Source of the DNA: Plicaturopsis crispa FD-325 SS-3
Taxonomy: Eukaryota; Basidiomycota; Agaricomycetes; Amylocorticiales; Amylocorticiaceae
Assembly (NCBI GenBank): GCA_000827205.1
Contig: KN832556.1
Span: forward strand, 2,350,969 to 2,414,968
Length of the DNA stretch: 64,000 nucleotides
Reading direction: 5' to 3'
The translations under genes and the position numbers were made by a program. The notes beneath the pieces were generated by a model. It saw only the letters and a program-made list of their open reading frames with translations, searched no databases and was not told the DNA's origin. Of the stretch, positions 62,838 to 64,000 are shown piece by piece. Position 1 is the stretch's first letter. Each line of letters begins with the position of its first letter.

Positions 62838-64000
62838 TACTGCCCGTCAGGTTTCAGGGAGCTCCGGCCAGCCCGCAATATCTCGTCCGTCGACAGCAAG
62901 TTGACTGCAATGACAGAGCTGACAACCAGTGCATAAGTAAACCTCCAAAAAACAAAGGGGTCAGAAAAGCGTACCAGGAGTGGAGCATTTGGCGTTTGAC
63001 TCGGTAGTTGTCCCAGATTCCCTCTACAGTAGGGTCGAATGGCTCCCCAGACTCCAAGTCAAGACCGACAGTGTTACCCTCCGCCTGTTCATCCTAGAAT
63101 AGAAGTTCAAATGATTGCACGAAGGGAAATGCTGACAGAAACTCACCTGGAGCGCAACGACGACATCCTGGACGTCAAAGCCACCGTTCTGCGCGAGCGT
63201 TTTTGGGATGATCAACAAGGCGTCCGCGAAGGCCTGGACACCCATCTTGACCCGTCCCTTGGCGCTCTTTTTGACCGGCCCGCTCAAGTGGGCTGAGCAC
63301 GCGACCTCGAAAGCACCTGCGCCAGGAATCAACGCGTCGTCTTCGATCGCGTTCTTAACGGCGCGGAGACCGTCGCGGAGGGCATCGTGGATTTGCTGGA
63401 TCGTGTGGGCATTCGGGCCCTTGATCAATAGCGTGACACTTTTCGGCGCCTTGACTTCCTCCAAGAATGTGTACTTCTCTTCGCCAAGTGTGTGCTCGTA
63501 GACGAGGCCCGCCCATCCGAGAATGTCTGGGGTGAGATCATCGAGCGAGTTTTGCGCAACTCCGCCGCAGATAAGTTGAAGTCTGGTGAGCAATTCAGTA
63601 TAAACCCAACAATAGACTGTTCGTTGTTGACGCACCGCTCCATGTTGCGACGTTTAGCTCTGCGAAGAGCCAAGATGCCATTCTTGGCGAGCATATCCAA
63701 GCTTAGCGGGTCAATTCCTTTCTGGTTGATGACGACAAAGTTTTTCCGCTTTTCTTTGCTGTCGACAGCCTGATCGCAGACGAGGTTCTTGAGGTCGATA
63801 ACCTTCTTGACCCGGAGGTCAACAGCCCTCCGCTCGGACTCGACGAGCTTTTCGCGCTGCTCAGCGGACGAGTAGAAGAAGCCCGAGTTGACCTCGCTAT
63901 GAAACGATGACAACATTTAGGCAACGACGTAAAGTAAGAGAAAATAGAAACCGGCACGGACGTCTTTTCGTACTCCAAGCTTGCATTCAGCGTGAGGATG
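62838..64000 (-). CDS. CCT6: T-complex chaperonin zeta subunit, 3' part
   Basis: Subunit of the cytosolic TRiC/CCT ring that folds actin and tubulin; the gene runs off the right edge, so the N-terminal part is missing. Visible blocks in order: [60 protein letters not shown] and [15 protein letters not shown], which form the substrate-binding apical domain. Then [80 protein letters not shown] and [14 protein letters not shown]. The gene ends [17 protein letters not shown] joined to [20 protein letters not shown] and LKPDGQ. GAGAFEV and the VDEIMRAG-like end single out zeta. Several short introns. Confidence 0.93.

Overview
This window is nuclear DNA from a mushroom-forming basidiomycete (Agaricomycetes). 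The protein genes are dense and broken up by many 50-70 bp introns with GT...CTAAY...AG signals. Several proteins belong to families I know mainly from basidiomycetes: a DUF6593 protein, a tandem pair with the MGQRHQAF N-terminus, and a fungal wax-synthase-type membrane acyltransferase. All gene calls come from reading exon joins by eye; no database search was possible.

Layout. 0-6.5 kb: a PWWP chromatin protein and a BCS1-like AAA ATPase. 7.1-8.0 kb: a small inverted-repeat transposon packed with the palindrome GCTTAAGC. 8.2-14 kb: a wax-synthase-like enzyme and two tandem paralogues of a large uncharacterised family. 14.5-22.4 kb: the Rab exchange factor SEC2, the H4K20 methyltransferase SET9 and ribosomal protein eS8. 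23.4-29 kb: two tandem UDP-glucose pyrophosphorylase genes. 29-36.7 kb: a Ted1/Cdc1-type phosphoesterase, a small complex I subunit and a long disordered PB1/zinc-knuckle protein. 36.7-43.9 kb: a gene-poor stretch with diverged internal repeats. 43.9-54 kb: an ABM-domain protein, a GPI-anchor-type secreted protein, ELP6, COG3, a 2-oxoglutarate oxygenase and a DUF6593 protein. 55.0-60.1 kb: a 4.6 kb hAT transposon nested inside a second, shorter inverted-repeat element; both have 8-bp target duplications. 60.2-64 kb: an UNC93-like transporter and the 3' part of the chaperonin subunit CCT6.

The genes are mostly housekeeping and act independently. Themes that recur are secretion and Golgi traffic (SEC2, COG3, Ted1-like), chromatin (the PWWP protein and SET9) and sugar-nucleotide supply for the cell wall (two UGP genes). 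The most unusual content is mobile or duplicated: the nested transposons, the GCTTAAGC element with a tRNA-like relic inside it, the tandem MGQRHQAF pair, and the UGP pair with differing introns.
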